From Stenotrophomonas maltophilia (lineage in GTDB: Bacteria > Pseudomonadota > Gammaproteobacteria > Xanthomonadales > Xanthomonadaceae), in the NCBI GenBank assembly GCA_002364755.1, contig DEZI01000006.1:1-64000 (forward strand): a DNA stretch of 64,000 bases, given 5' to 3'. Below are positions 57,029-64,000 of this stretch, piece by piece. Each line of letters starts with the position of its first letter. The first letter of the stretch is position 1. Below the pieces are notes generated by a model. The model made no database searches and was not told the origin of the DNA. It saw only the letters and a program-made list of their open reading frames with translations. Made by a program: the position numbers and the translations under genes.

Positions 57029-57514
57029 TCAGCGCCCGCGCTTGCCGAAACGGACGGCGTCGAGCAGCACGAACACCAGCGGCCACAGGCCCATGCCCAG
57101 CAGCGGTGCCCACCAGTACGACCACGGCAGGGTCGGCTCACCCACCAGGATGTGCACCAGCGCGCTGACGATGCGGTCATTGAACAGCAGGCCGCCGATG
57201 GCCAGCATCTGCTGCGACATCGGGAAGAAGCGGATGCGGGCGCGGAAGCGCTGCAGGATGAAGGCCAGCATGACCAGTCGCATGGCCTGTTCGCCGAGCA
57301 CGCCGCCATACAGCAGGTCGGCGATGACGCCGCTGGTGAAGGCGATGCCCAGGCCCACGCGCTCGGGGGCCTCGATGACCCAGTACGCCAGCACCAGCGC
57401 CAGCCAGTACGGGCGCAGCGGCTGCAGCAGCGCAGGCAGCGGCAGCAGGCCCAGCAGCAGGGCCACGACCAGGCTGGCCGGCAGCACCCAGGGGTTGTCG
57501 CGCAGGCGGCTCAT
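57029..57514 (-). CDS. mreD: rod shape-determining protein MreD
   Basis: A 161-residue inner-membrane protein with about five helices, elongasome scaffold. PYWLALVLAYWVIEAPERVGLGIAFTSGVIADLLYGGVLGEQAM is the conserved core. Start overlaps the mreC stop by four bases. Confidence 0.94.
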   Translation of the reverse strand: MSRLRDNPWVLPASLVVALLLGLLPLPALLQPLRPYWLALVLAYWVIEAPERVGLGIAFTSGVIADLLYGGVLGEQAMRLVMLAFILQRFRARIRFFPMSQQMLAIGGLLFNDRIVSALVHILVGEPTLPWSYWWAPLLGMGLWPLVFVLLDAVRFGKRGR

Positions 57515-58560
57515 CGTGCGGGCTCCTGCGGGAGGGGTTGCTGCGGTTGCGGTTGCCGGCCAGTGGCCGGCACTACCTGGGAACTGGCTGGGGCGGCCGG
57601 TTCCTTCGCAGCCGGTGCAGGCGCCGTGGCCGGCGCGGTGCCCGCGGGCAGCGCATCGGTCTCGGCGGGGCCTCCGGCGACGTCGGCTTCGAGGCTCTGG
57701 CGCAGCTCCGGCGGAATCCGGATCGCCGCGCCCGGGCGCAGCAGCAGCACGTCGCGGCCGCGGTCGAGCTGGGCGGCAGGCTTCATTTCGCCCACCAGGA
57801 AGGCGTGGGTGTCGTCGGGGCGCAGCGCGGTGATGGTGCCGACCGGGAAGCCCGGCGGGAACCGCCCGCCCAGGCCGGAGGTGACGATCTCATCGCCTAC
57901 TTCCACGCCCGCGCTCAACGGAATGTCGCGCAGCTGCAGGGTGTCGCCGCGGCCGTAGACGATCAGGCGCACGCCGTTGCGGGCCACAGTTACCGGCACG
58001 GCATGGTCCGGGTCGGTCAGCAGCAGCACGGTGGAGGTACCACCGGTGGTGCTGATCACCTGCCCCATCAGGCCACCGGCATCGATCACCGCCTGCCCCA
58101 CGTGCACACCATCGCGGCTGCCGGCATCGAGCACCAGGCGCTGCTTGACCGGGTCCAGGTCGATATCGAGGATCGGCGCCAGCTGCACGTCCAGGCCACT
58201 GCGCTCGGCCACGTTCAGCAGTTCGCGCAGCTGGGCGTTGTCCAGCGCGGCGGTCTGCAGGCGGGTCAGGCGTGCATTGGCCAGCAGCAGCTGGTTGCGC
58301 AGTTCGCGGGTCTCGGCCACCAGCTGGCCATGGCTGGCCGCGTTGTCGCGCACCTGGTTGCTGAGCTTGCCGGGCAGGCCGGCCAGCGCCCACACCGGCT
58401 GCACCAGCGCATCGGCCTGGGCGCGCACGCGCGCCAGCCAACCGGCCTGGTCGTCCAGCACGATCAGGATGATGGCCATGGCCAGGTAGGCGAGCAGTCG
58501 CAACGGACTGGCGGCGTCACCGGATCGGGAGGCTACGGGAGGACCGGCGTAAGGCGGCAC
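57511..58560 (-). CDS. mreC: rod shape-determining protein MreC, SMAG-derived tail segment
   Basis: A 349-residue bitopic protein: membrane helix (LLAYLAMAIILIVL), coiled coil (QLVAETRELRNQLLLANARLTRLQTAALDNAQLRELL), then the periplasmic beta domain (LDAGSRDGVHVGQAVIDAGGLMGQV ... GDEIVTSGLGGRFPPGFPVG). The C-terminal 70 residues are Pro/Ala/Gln-rich. Within that tail codons for VVPATGRQ are a SMAG palindrome (57554-57576), read in a frame where its TAG is avoided. GTG start at 58560. Confidence 0.94.
   Translation of the reverse strand: MPPYAGPPVASRSGDAASPLRLLAYLAMAIILIVLDDQAGWLARVRAQADALVQPVWALAGLPGKLSNQVRDNAASHGQLVAETRELRNQLLLANARLTRLQTAALDNAQLRELLNVAERSGLDVQLAPILDIDLDPVKQRLVLDAGSRDGVHVGQAVIDAGGLMGQVISTTGGTSTVLLLTDPDHAVPVTVARNGVRLIVYGRGDTLQLRDIPLSAGVEVGDEIVTSGLGGRFPPGFPVGTITALRPDDTHAFLVGEMKPAAQLDRGRDVLLLRPGAAIRIPPELRQSLEADVAGGPAETDALPAGTAPATAPAPAAKEPAAPASSQVVPATGRQPQPQQPLPQEPAR
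57554..57576 (-). repeat. SMAG element inside the mreC coding region
   Basis: TGCCGGCC-AGT-GGCCGGCA with CTAC at 57573-57576 (GTAG on the minus strand). It lies in frame inside the disordered tail of MreC. Confidence 0.8.
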
Positions 58561-58678
58561 GGCAACAGTTCAACCAGCAAAGGGCGAAGGGGAAACACGG
58601 CGGCGCCCCACCGGCGCTGGCCCGCAGCAGCGGGCCACACCCCGGAAGGGCGCTGCAGGAACGACCAGGCGGCAGGCC

Positions 58679-59725
58679 TCAGTCCGGCGCAAAGAACTCG
58701 TTGCCGTGCATGTCGACCAGTTCCAGCGCACGACCGCCACCGCGGGCCACGCAGGTCAGCGGATCGTCGGCCACCTGCACGTGCAGGCCGGTTTCCTCGG
58801 AGATCAGGCGGTCCAGGTCGCGCAGCAGGGCGCCACCACCGGTCAGCACGATGCCGCGCTCGGCGACGTCGGCGCACAGTTCCGGCGGGGTCTGCTCCAG
58901 GGCCAGCTTGACCGCGCTGACGATGCCCGACAGCGGCTCGTGCAGGGCCTCCAGCACTTCGTTGGAGCTGATCTTGATCATCTTCGGCACGCCCTCGGCG
59001 AGGTTGCGGCCGGAGATTTCCATCTCGATCACTTCCGCCTGCGGGTAGGCACAGCCCAGCTCGACCTTGATGCGCTCGGCGGTGGCTTCACCGATCAGCA
59101 TGCCGTGGTTGCGGCGCACGTAGTTGGTGATCGACTCGTCGAAGCGGTCGCCACCGATGCGCACCGAGGCCGAATAGACGATGCCGTTCAGCGAGATCAC
59201 CGCCACTTCGGTGGTGCCGCCGCCGATGTCGATGACCATCGAACCGCGCGCTTCGGTGACCGGCATGCCGGCGCCGATCGCGGCGGCCATGGGCTCTTCG
59301 ATCAGGAACACGTCGCGGGCACCGGCTTCCTCGGCCGATTCACGGATGGCGCGGCGCTCGACCTGGGTCGAACCGGCCGGCACGCAGACCAGCACGCGCG
59401 GGCTCGGGCGTAGCACGCGCGACTTGTGCACCTTCTTGATGAAGTGCTTGAGCATCGCCTCGGTGTAGGTGAAGTCGGCGATGACGCCGTCCTTCATCGG
59501 GCGGATGGTGGTGATGTGGCCCGGGGTACGGCCCAGCATCTGCTTGGCTTCGGCGCCTACGGCTGCCACCGAGCGGGTGCCACCGATGGCACGGTCCTGG
59601 CGCACGGCCACGACCGACGGCTCGTTCAGAACGATACCCTGCCCACGCACGTAAATAAGGGTGTTGGCCGTGCCCAGGTCGATGGACAGGTCGTTGGAGA
59701 ACATGCCACGGAGTTTCTTGAACAT
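58679..59725 (-). CDS. mreB: rod shape-determining protein MreB
   Basis: Actin-like cytoskeletal protein that directs lateral wall synthesis, 348 residues as in E. coli. LSIDLGTANTLIYVRGQGIVLNEPSVVAV is phosphate loop 1, MVIDIGGGTTEVAVISLNGIV loop 2, GIVLTGGGALLRDLDRLI the adenosine motif, and the N-terminal MFKKLRGMF the membrane-binding segment. First gene of mreBCD-mrdA-rodA. ATG at 59725; the Shine-Dalgarno (AGGA) is at an unusually long spacing. Confidence 0.97.
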   Translation of the reverse strand: MFKKLRGMFSNDLSIDLGTANTLIYVRGQGIVLNEPSVVAVRQDRAIGGTRSVAAVGAEAKQMLGRTPGHITTIRPMKDGVIADFTYTEAMLKHFIKKVHKSRVLRPSPRVLVCVPAGSTQVERRAIRESAEEAGARDVFLIEEPMAAAIGAGMPVTEARGSMVIDIGGGTTEVAVISLNGIVYSASVRIGGDRFDESITNYVRRNHGMLIGEATAERIKVELGCAYPQAEVIEMEISGRNLAEGVPKMIKISSNEVLEALHEPLSGIVSAVKLALEQTPPELCADVAERGIVLTGGGALLRDLDRLISEETGLHVQVADDPLTCVARGGGRALELVDMHGNEFFAPD

Positions 59726-60007
59726 CTGAGGAAGGAGTCCTGAGGGGTGTCGTGCCCGCCGCGGGATGGCGAAAAAATGGGCAGAATTCGAGGCCGACAA
59801 GCCTAGCAACCCGCTTCCCGGCGAGCAAGGAAAAAACTAGCTGAACCCGCGACTTGGCTGGGTTTCGGCCTGATCGGGCATCACCGGTTCTGGCCCTGAG
59901 CGGCACCAGCAGGTAACCTTTGCGCCGTCGGGCGCCCAAGGGCGCCATTTGCTTGCTGGCCGATGCCGGCTGGCCACCCCCAAAATTCACCGCATAGGCT
60001 TACATCG

Positions 60008-60946
60008 ATGTCCGCTCTGATCTGTGGTTCTCTTGCCTTCGACACCATCATGGTGTTCCCGGACCAGTTCAAGAATCACATCCTGCCGGACAAGGTGCAC
60101 ATCCTGAACGTGTCGTTCCTGGTCCCGCGCATGCGTCGCGAACTGGGCGGCTGCGCCGGCAACATCGCCTACAACCTGAAGCTGCTGGGCGGCAGCCCGA
60201 TCCCGATGGGCACCGTCGGCCAGGATTTCGCTCCGTACCGTGAGCACTTCGAGCGCATGGACATCGACCTGAGCCAGGTCCGCGTGCTGGAAGACATGTT
60301 CACCCCGCAGTGCTTCATCACCACCGACCACGACAACAACCAGATCACCGCGTTCCATCCGGGCGCGATGATGCGTTCGCACGAGAACCACGTGAAGGAC
60401 GTGCCGGGCGTCACCTTCGGCATCGTTGCGCCGGACGGCCGTGACGGCATGATCCAGAACGCGGCCGAGTTCCTGGAATGCGGCATCCCCTTCATCTTCG
60501 ACCCGGGCCAGGCGCTGCCGCTGTTCAACGGCCCGGAGCTGCGCGATTTCATCGAGCAGGCCGACTACGTGGTGGTCAACGACTACGAGTCGAACCTGCT
60601 GCAGGAACGCACCGGATGGGACGAGAAGCAGATCGTCAGCCGGGTGAAGGCCTACATCACCACCCGTGGCCCGAAGGGCGCGGTCATCCACACCCCGGAA
60701 AAGAGCTACGACATCCCGCCGGCGCACGAGCGCCGCGTGGTCGACCCGACCGGTTGTGGCGACGCCTTCCGCGCCGGCCTGATCTACGGCATCGAGAAGG
60801 GCTACGACTGGCTGACCATCGGCCGCATGGCCAACCTGATGGGCGCGCTGAAGGTCGAGCACCCGGGAACGCAGAACCAGCGCTTCACGTTTGAAGAGTT
60901 CCACGACCAGTTCAAGCAGCAGTTCGGTTACGCGCTCGGCGCGTAA
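60008..60946 (+). CDS. PfkB-family carbohydrate/nucleoside kinase
   Basis: A 312-residue ribokinase-superfamily kinase. MSALICGSLAFDTIMVFPDQF opens it, RRELGGCAGNIAYNLKLLGG is the substrate motif, and VDPTGCGDAFRAGLIYGIEKG the anion-hole and catalytic aspartate signature. The pattern resembles the adenosine-kinase-like group of proteobacteria; substrate cannot be fixed from sequence. ATG at 60008. Divergent from mreB with a 282-nt gap in which I see no clear element. Confidence 0.88.
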   Translation: MSALICGSLAFDTIMVFPDQFKNHILPDKVHILNVSFLVPRMRRELGGCAGNIAYNLKLLGGSPIPMGTVGQDFAPYREHFERMDIDLSQVRVLEDMFTPQCFITTDHDNNQITAFHPGAMMRSHENHVKDVPGVTFGIVAPDGRDGMIQNAAEFLECGIPFIFDPGQALPLFNGPELRDFIEQADYVVVNDYESNLLQERTGWDEKQIVSRVKAYITTRGPKGAVIHTPEKSYDIPPAHERRVVDPTGCGDAFRAGLIYGIEKGYDWLTIGRMANLMGALKVEHPGTQNQRFTFEEFHDQFKQQFGYALGA

Positions 60947-60974
60947 CCAAATTGCCTGCGCATCAACGCAAACG

Positions 60975-61140
60975 GTAGCGCCGGGCCATGCCCGGCGGCT
61001 GTTCACCGCTGCCGCGCTGCGCGCTCGCCGGGCATGGCCCGGCGCTACCGTAGATCGCTCTGGTAGCTGTCGACCTTGGTCGACACTGCCGGCCAGCGGC
61101 CGGCACTAGCTGAAGCAGCCGAGCGTGGGCTCGGCTCTAC
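60975..61140. repeat. cluster of five SMAG-type palindromes
   Basis: Forward 60975-60997 and reverse 61026-61048 (CGCCGGGC type), 61063-61086 (GTAGCTGTCGACC/GGTCGACAC), 61087-61108 (TGCCGGCC/GGCCGGCA, ending CTAG) and 61117-61140 (AGCCGAGC type, reverse). They fill the gap between two convergent genes, and three sequence subfamilies are present side by side. Confidence 0.85.
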
Positions 61141-61144
61141 ACGG

Positions 61145-61765
61145 TCATGCGCCCTGCCAGGCCGCCATCAGCGCGCGGCAATCGGCGAAATGCCAATCCG
61201 CGCGGCCCGGCCACGGGTTGTCGGGCAGGTTGACCAGCACGGTGCGCGCACCGGCGGCGCGGCCGCAGTCCAGGTCGTAGGCGTGGTCACCCACCATCAC
61301 CGCCGCGTCGGCACCGATGCCCCACCGCCGCAGATGCTGCTGCACGCCGTCGGGTGATGGCTTGGGCACCGCTTCATCGCGGCCGATGATGCCGCCATCG
61401 TCAAACAGATCCCCTACCCCGATCGCATCCAGCGTCAGCTTCGCCAGCGCATGGTCGTTGCGGGTCAGGATGCCCAGCTGGCAACCGGCCGCGGCCAGCG
61501 CGCGCAGCAGCTCGACCGCGCCGGGCGCCGGAAGCGCGCCTTCGGCCAGCCCGCGCTCGTGGGCCAGCAGCCAGGCGTGCTTCCGCGCCGCCTCCGCACC
61601 CGGCAGGCCCGCCAGGTGCACGAGGATGTCCGCGCTGGGCGGGATGCCCAACTCGCGCTTGATGCGCTCGAAATCATGCATGGCCACGGTCAGCGTGCCA
61701 TCCATGTCGAACACCCAGTGGCGCACGGCCGACAGTGCCGGCGCGTCCACGGCGGTGGCCGTCAC
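61145..61765 (-). CDS. HAD-superfamily hydrolase
   Basis: A 206-residue phosphatase of the HAD-IA type. WVFDMDGTLT has the nucleophile and acid aspartates, GILTRNDHALAKLTL the motif II threonine, KPSPDGVQQ the motif III lysine and VMVGDHAYDLDCGRAAG motif IV. Phosphoglycolate or sugar phosphate substrates are possible. GTG at 61765 overlaps the upstream lipoprotein stop (GTGA); the frame stays open upstream but only inside that gene. Confidence 0.85.
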   Translation of the reverse strand: MTATAVDAPALSAVRHWVFDMDGTLTVAMHDFERIKRELGIPPSADILVHLAGLPGAEAARKHAWLLAHERGLAEGALPAPGAVELLRALAAAGCQLGILTRNDHALAKLTLDAIGVGDLFDDGGIIGRDEAVPKPSPDGVQQHLRRWGIGADAAVMVGDHAYDLDCGRAAGARTVLVNLPDNPWPGRADWHFADCRALMAAWQGA

Positions 61766-62493
61766 TTCCACCACTGCGGCATGCGGCTGGTGTCCACGCC
61801 GCCGGTCTCGAACACGGCCGTGCGGGTGCCACCGGCCTTCACCGGGAACTCGATGCTGATCGACTTGCCCTTCTGCGCCAGCTTCCACAGCGCCTTCTGG
61901 TCGGTGATGAACATGGCGATGGCCTCATCGGTCTTCGGCCGCCAGGCTGCCATCGAGATTGGCTTGCCACCGTCCACGGTCACCTTCACCGTGCACTGCG
62001 GGCAGCGGAAATCACCGGCCTGCAGCACCAGGTAGGCGTGCCGCTTCCATTCGGGATGGTCGCGGAACACCAGCTGCACCGGCTTGGCGCCGCTGCCGTC
62101 CACGTCCACCCGTTCCTTGCTGTAGAGGGTGGCCGAGACCTGCTTGCCCTTGCTGCCGACCGGCATCTCGTTGTACTGCCACAGCGCCTGCATGCGGCGC
62201 AGGTCGCGCGCGGCATCGCCCTTGGCCTTCACTTCATCGAAGCCGGCGGCGATGCGCTCGGCCGCGGCGGTGTCCTTGTACTGGTCCAGCAGCGAACCGC
62301 CATGGATGCGCGCACGTTCCCAGTCCTGCGCGGCCACGGCCGCGTCGTACTGCTTGGCGACGTCCTCGGCCTTGGCTTCCTTCTGCGCCTGGGCGGCGGC
62401 AGCGGCGGCTTCCTGCGCCTTGCGCTCTTCCTCGGGGTTGCTGCAGGCGGCCAGGGCCAGGGCGCAGGCAGTGATCAGGATCAGTCGTTTCAT
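61762..62493 (-). CDS. lipoprotein with coiled-coil N-terminus, unknown
   Basis: A 243-residue lipoprotein (lipobox ALAAC near residue 17). An Ala/Glu/Lys-rich coiled coil (EEERKAQEAAAAAAQAQKEAKAEDVAKQYDAA) is followed by a beta-rich domain with a CPQC pair (RCPQCTVKVTVDGGKPISM), which may be redox active or bind metal. No family recognised. Coupled by overlap to the HAD gene. Confidence 0.75.
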   Translation of the reverse strand: MKRLILITACALALAACSNPEEERKAQEAAAAAAQAQKEAKAEDVAKQYDAAVAAQDWERARIHGGSLLDQYKDTAAAERIAAGFDEVKAKGDAARDLRRMQALWQYNEMPVGSKGKQVSATLYSKERVDVDGSGAKPVQLVFRDHPEWKRHAYLVLQAGDFRCPQCTVKVTVDGGKPISMAAWRPKTDEAIAMFITDQKALWKLAQKGKSISIEFPVKAGGTRTAVFETGGVDTSRMPQWWK

Positions 62494-62549
62494 TCGGAAG
62501 TCCTTTGCGGGTGCCCTCTGATTCTATCGGCGGCGGATGGCGGATACAG

Positions 62550-62612
62550 CAACGGCGGGTTTCCCCGCCGTTGCCGGTGACGCAGTGCCTGGTTGCCGGC
62601 CAGCGGCCGGCA
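62550..62612. terminator. terminator-like hairpin and SMAG palindrome after the M1 peptidase
   Basis: CAACGGCGGG-TTTC-CCCGCCGTTG (62550-62573) is a perfect 10-bp stem. A TGCCGGCC/GGCCGGCA palindrome (62594-62612) lies next to it, 8 nt past the peptidase stop. Confidence 0.6.
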
Positions 62613-62619
62613 TTGCCGC

Positions 62620-64000
62620 TTACTTGGCTTCAGCCTTGGCCAGCAGATCCTGCACCGAGGCGGTGGTGATCGGGTGGTAGCCCGGCTTGGCTTTCTCGAA
62701 GGCCTGCTTGGCCAGCTCCAGACCCTTCGGGGTCTTCACCAGTTCGGCGTAGATCGGCATGATCAGCTTGCGACGGCCGACGCGCTCGATGAACGCCGCG
62801 GCCGCATCATTGGCCTGCTCGTAGCCGCTGCGGATGGCCAGCGGGTACCAGCGCATGGCGATTTCGCCGTTGGCGGTGCCGGTGAAGTGGTAGGCCTTGT
62901 CCAGCGCGGCCAGCTTGTCCAGCGGCAGGCTGGTGCCCAGGCCGTCGATGAAGCGGACCCACTCCTGGGTGCCCCACTCGGCGGTGACCTGGTTGGCCGG
63001 CAGGCTGCCCGCACCGGAGAACGCGATGCGCGCGGCATCGACGCTGCTGAAGTTGCGCGACTGTGCCTTGGTAGCGAACGACGGGATGCCCGGCTCGTCC
63101 AGCCATGCCTTCAGCTCGGCCTCGCTCACCGCCGAGGGGTTCTTCGGCAGCAGGTTCTTCTTCAGGTAGTCGACGAACTGGTCGGTGTTGGCGCTCTGGA
63201 AGGCGTGGTCATCGAACCAGCCACGCAGGAACGGATCGAAGGTCTCGCGGCCGAAGCGCTGTTCCAGGAACTCCAGGAACCACGAGCCCTTCACGTAGGC
63301 GACCTGGCTCAGGGCCTCGTCGGGGTCACGCTCGTTCAGCGGCGGCAGCGCCAGGGCCTGGTCGGCCGGGCTCATGTCCTTCACTTCGGCCAGCAGGTCG
63401 GTCTGGTCGATCTGCTTCTCCATCTCGGCCATCTCCTTGCCGTACAGGGCTTCGGTGATGCGGCCCTGGACGTAGGTGGTGAAGCCTTCATTGAGCCAGA
63501 TGTCCTTCCAGCTGGCGTTGGTCACCAGGTTGCCCGACCAGCTGTGCGCCAGTTCGTGGGCAACCAGCGAGACCAGCGACTTGTCGCCGACGATCACGGT
63601 CGGGGTGGCGAAGGTCAGGCGCGGGTTTTCCATGCCGCCGAACGGGAACGACGGCGGCAGCACCAGCATGTCGTAGCGGCCCCAGCGGTATTCGCCGTAC
63701 AGCTTTTCGGCGGCACCGATCATCTTCTCGGTGTCTTCGAATTCCTTGGCGGCCTTGTTGACCATGGTCGGCTCGGCCCAGACGCCGGAGCGGCCGGAAA
63801 TCGGCTCGAACACCAGGTCACCGGCAGCGATGGCCAGCAGGTAGGACGGGATCGGCTGCGGCATCTTGAAGGTGTAGTCACCGTCACGCGCCGCCTTCGG
63901 GTCGTTGTCGGCGCTCATCAGCACCATCACGTCCGGGCGCGAGATCACGTGCGCGCTGTAGGTGAAGCGCACGCTCGGGGTGTCCTGCAGCGGCACCCAG
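62620..64000 (-). CDS. M1 family aminopeptidase, 5' end outside the window
   Basis: Partial zinc aminopeptidase; the last 460 residues or so are present and the frame runs off the right edge. FPFGGMENPRLTF is the exopeptidase GxMEN motif, VAHELAHSWSGNLV the HExxH zinc site, and WLNEGFTTYVQGRI supplies the third ligand glutamate. The C-terminal alpha-helical domain (EAELKAWLDEPGIP ... AAFIERVGRRKLIMPIYAELVKT) matches the leukotriene A4 hydrolase-type branch rather than E. coli PepN. N-terminal signal not visible here. Confidence 0.92.
   Translation of the reverse strand, partial: WVPLQDTPSVRFTYSAHVISRPDVMVLMSADNDPKAARDGDYTFKMPQPIPSYLLAIAAGDLVFEPISGRSGVWAEPTMVNKAAKEFEDTEKMIGAAEKLYGEYRWGRYDMLVLPPSFPFGGMENPRLTFATPTVIVGDKSLVSLVAHELAHSWSGNLVTNASWKDIWLNEGFTTYVQGRITEALYGKEMAEMEKQIDQTDLLAEVKDMSPADQALALPPLNERDPDEALSQVAYVKGSWFLEFLEQRFGRETFDPFLRGWFDDHAFQSANTDQFVDYLKKNLLPKNPSAVSEAELKAWLDEPGIPSFATKAQSRNFSSVDAARIAFSGAGSLPANQVTAEWGTQEWVRFIDGLGTSLPLDKLAALDKAYHFTGTANGEIAMRWYPLAIRSGYEQANDAAAAFIERVGRRKLIMPIYAELVKTPKGLELAKQAFEKAKPGYHPITTASVQDLLAKAEAK

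Noticed and set aside
1..64000. CRISPR array, prophage, insertion sequence, origin or defence system
   Set aside because: No regular spacer-repeat array, transposase, integrase, phage structural gene or nuclease/helicase cluster was seen; dispersed repeats are SMAG-type palindromes.

Overview
The window is high-GC gammaproteobacterial DNA that looks like the chromosome of a Stenotrophomonas maltophilia-complex strain. The basis is xanthomonad gene content (nagP/nagR/nagB-II/nagA/nagX cluster, several TonB-dependent receptors) and more than thirty short palindromes that begin with GTAG and fold around GCCGGGC-, GCCGAGC-, TCCACGC- or GTCGAC-type stems. These match the SMAG (REP-like) elements known from S. 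maltophilia. Almost all sequence is coding; no rRNA, tRNA, CRISPR, transposase or phage gene was found. The right edge cuts an M1 aminopeptidase gene.

Layout. 1-7.7 kb: M23 peptidase, small lipoprotein, a siderophore-type TonB receptor behind a possible Fur box, a second large TonB receptor, a small secreted CxxC protein, an orphan ExbD. 7.8-13 kb: Slt lytic transglycosylase, CCA-adding enzyme, SseB-like protein, zinc-ribbon membrane protein, S41 peptidase. 13.3-16.3 kb: an autotransporter with a repeat passenger. 16.6-28.9 kb: a GlcNAc/chitooligosaccharide utilisation locus. It has nagP-nagR-nagB-II-nagA-nagX leftwards, and glucokinase, TonB receptor and GH20 hexosaminidase rightwards, with three LacI-type palindromes in the divergent promoter. 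29-32.8 kb: VanZ protein, MidA methyltransferase, pteridine reductase, folK and a bacterial proteasome homologue (Anbu). 32.8-36.6 kb: a three-gene phosphorelay. 36.7-43.9 kb: BON protein, Gfo/Idh/MocA oxidoreductase, 6-phosphogluconate dehydrogenase operon with a probable Tgl-like transglutaminase and a lipoprotein, then the Prc protease.

44.2-59.7 kb, read leftwards, is the conserved cell-shape and lipoylation block: mreB-mreC-mreD-mrdA-rodA, a second rodA-like gene, mltB, rlpA, dacC, a YbeD-family gene, lipB, lipA. Two insertions interrupt it: lpxR on the opposite strand between dacC and ybeD, and a small unknown gene with an unusual structured leader between the second rodA and mltB. 60-64 kb: PfkB-family kinase, HAD phosphatase, lipoprotein and M1 aminopeptidase.

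The most unusual segment is 51.4-52.6 kb. A minus-strand leader there can fold into a multi-branched RNA that ends in a terminator-like hairpin just ahead of the small gene. Downstream lies a perfect FNR/Anr box at class II spacing from a possible -10, directed towards mltB. Other points of note are SMAG elements that supply stop codons for three genes and one that encodes part of the MreC tail.
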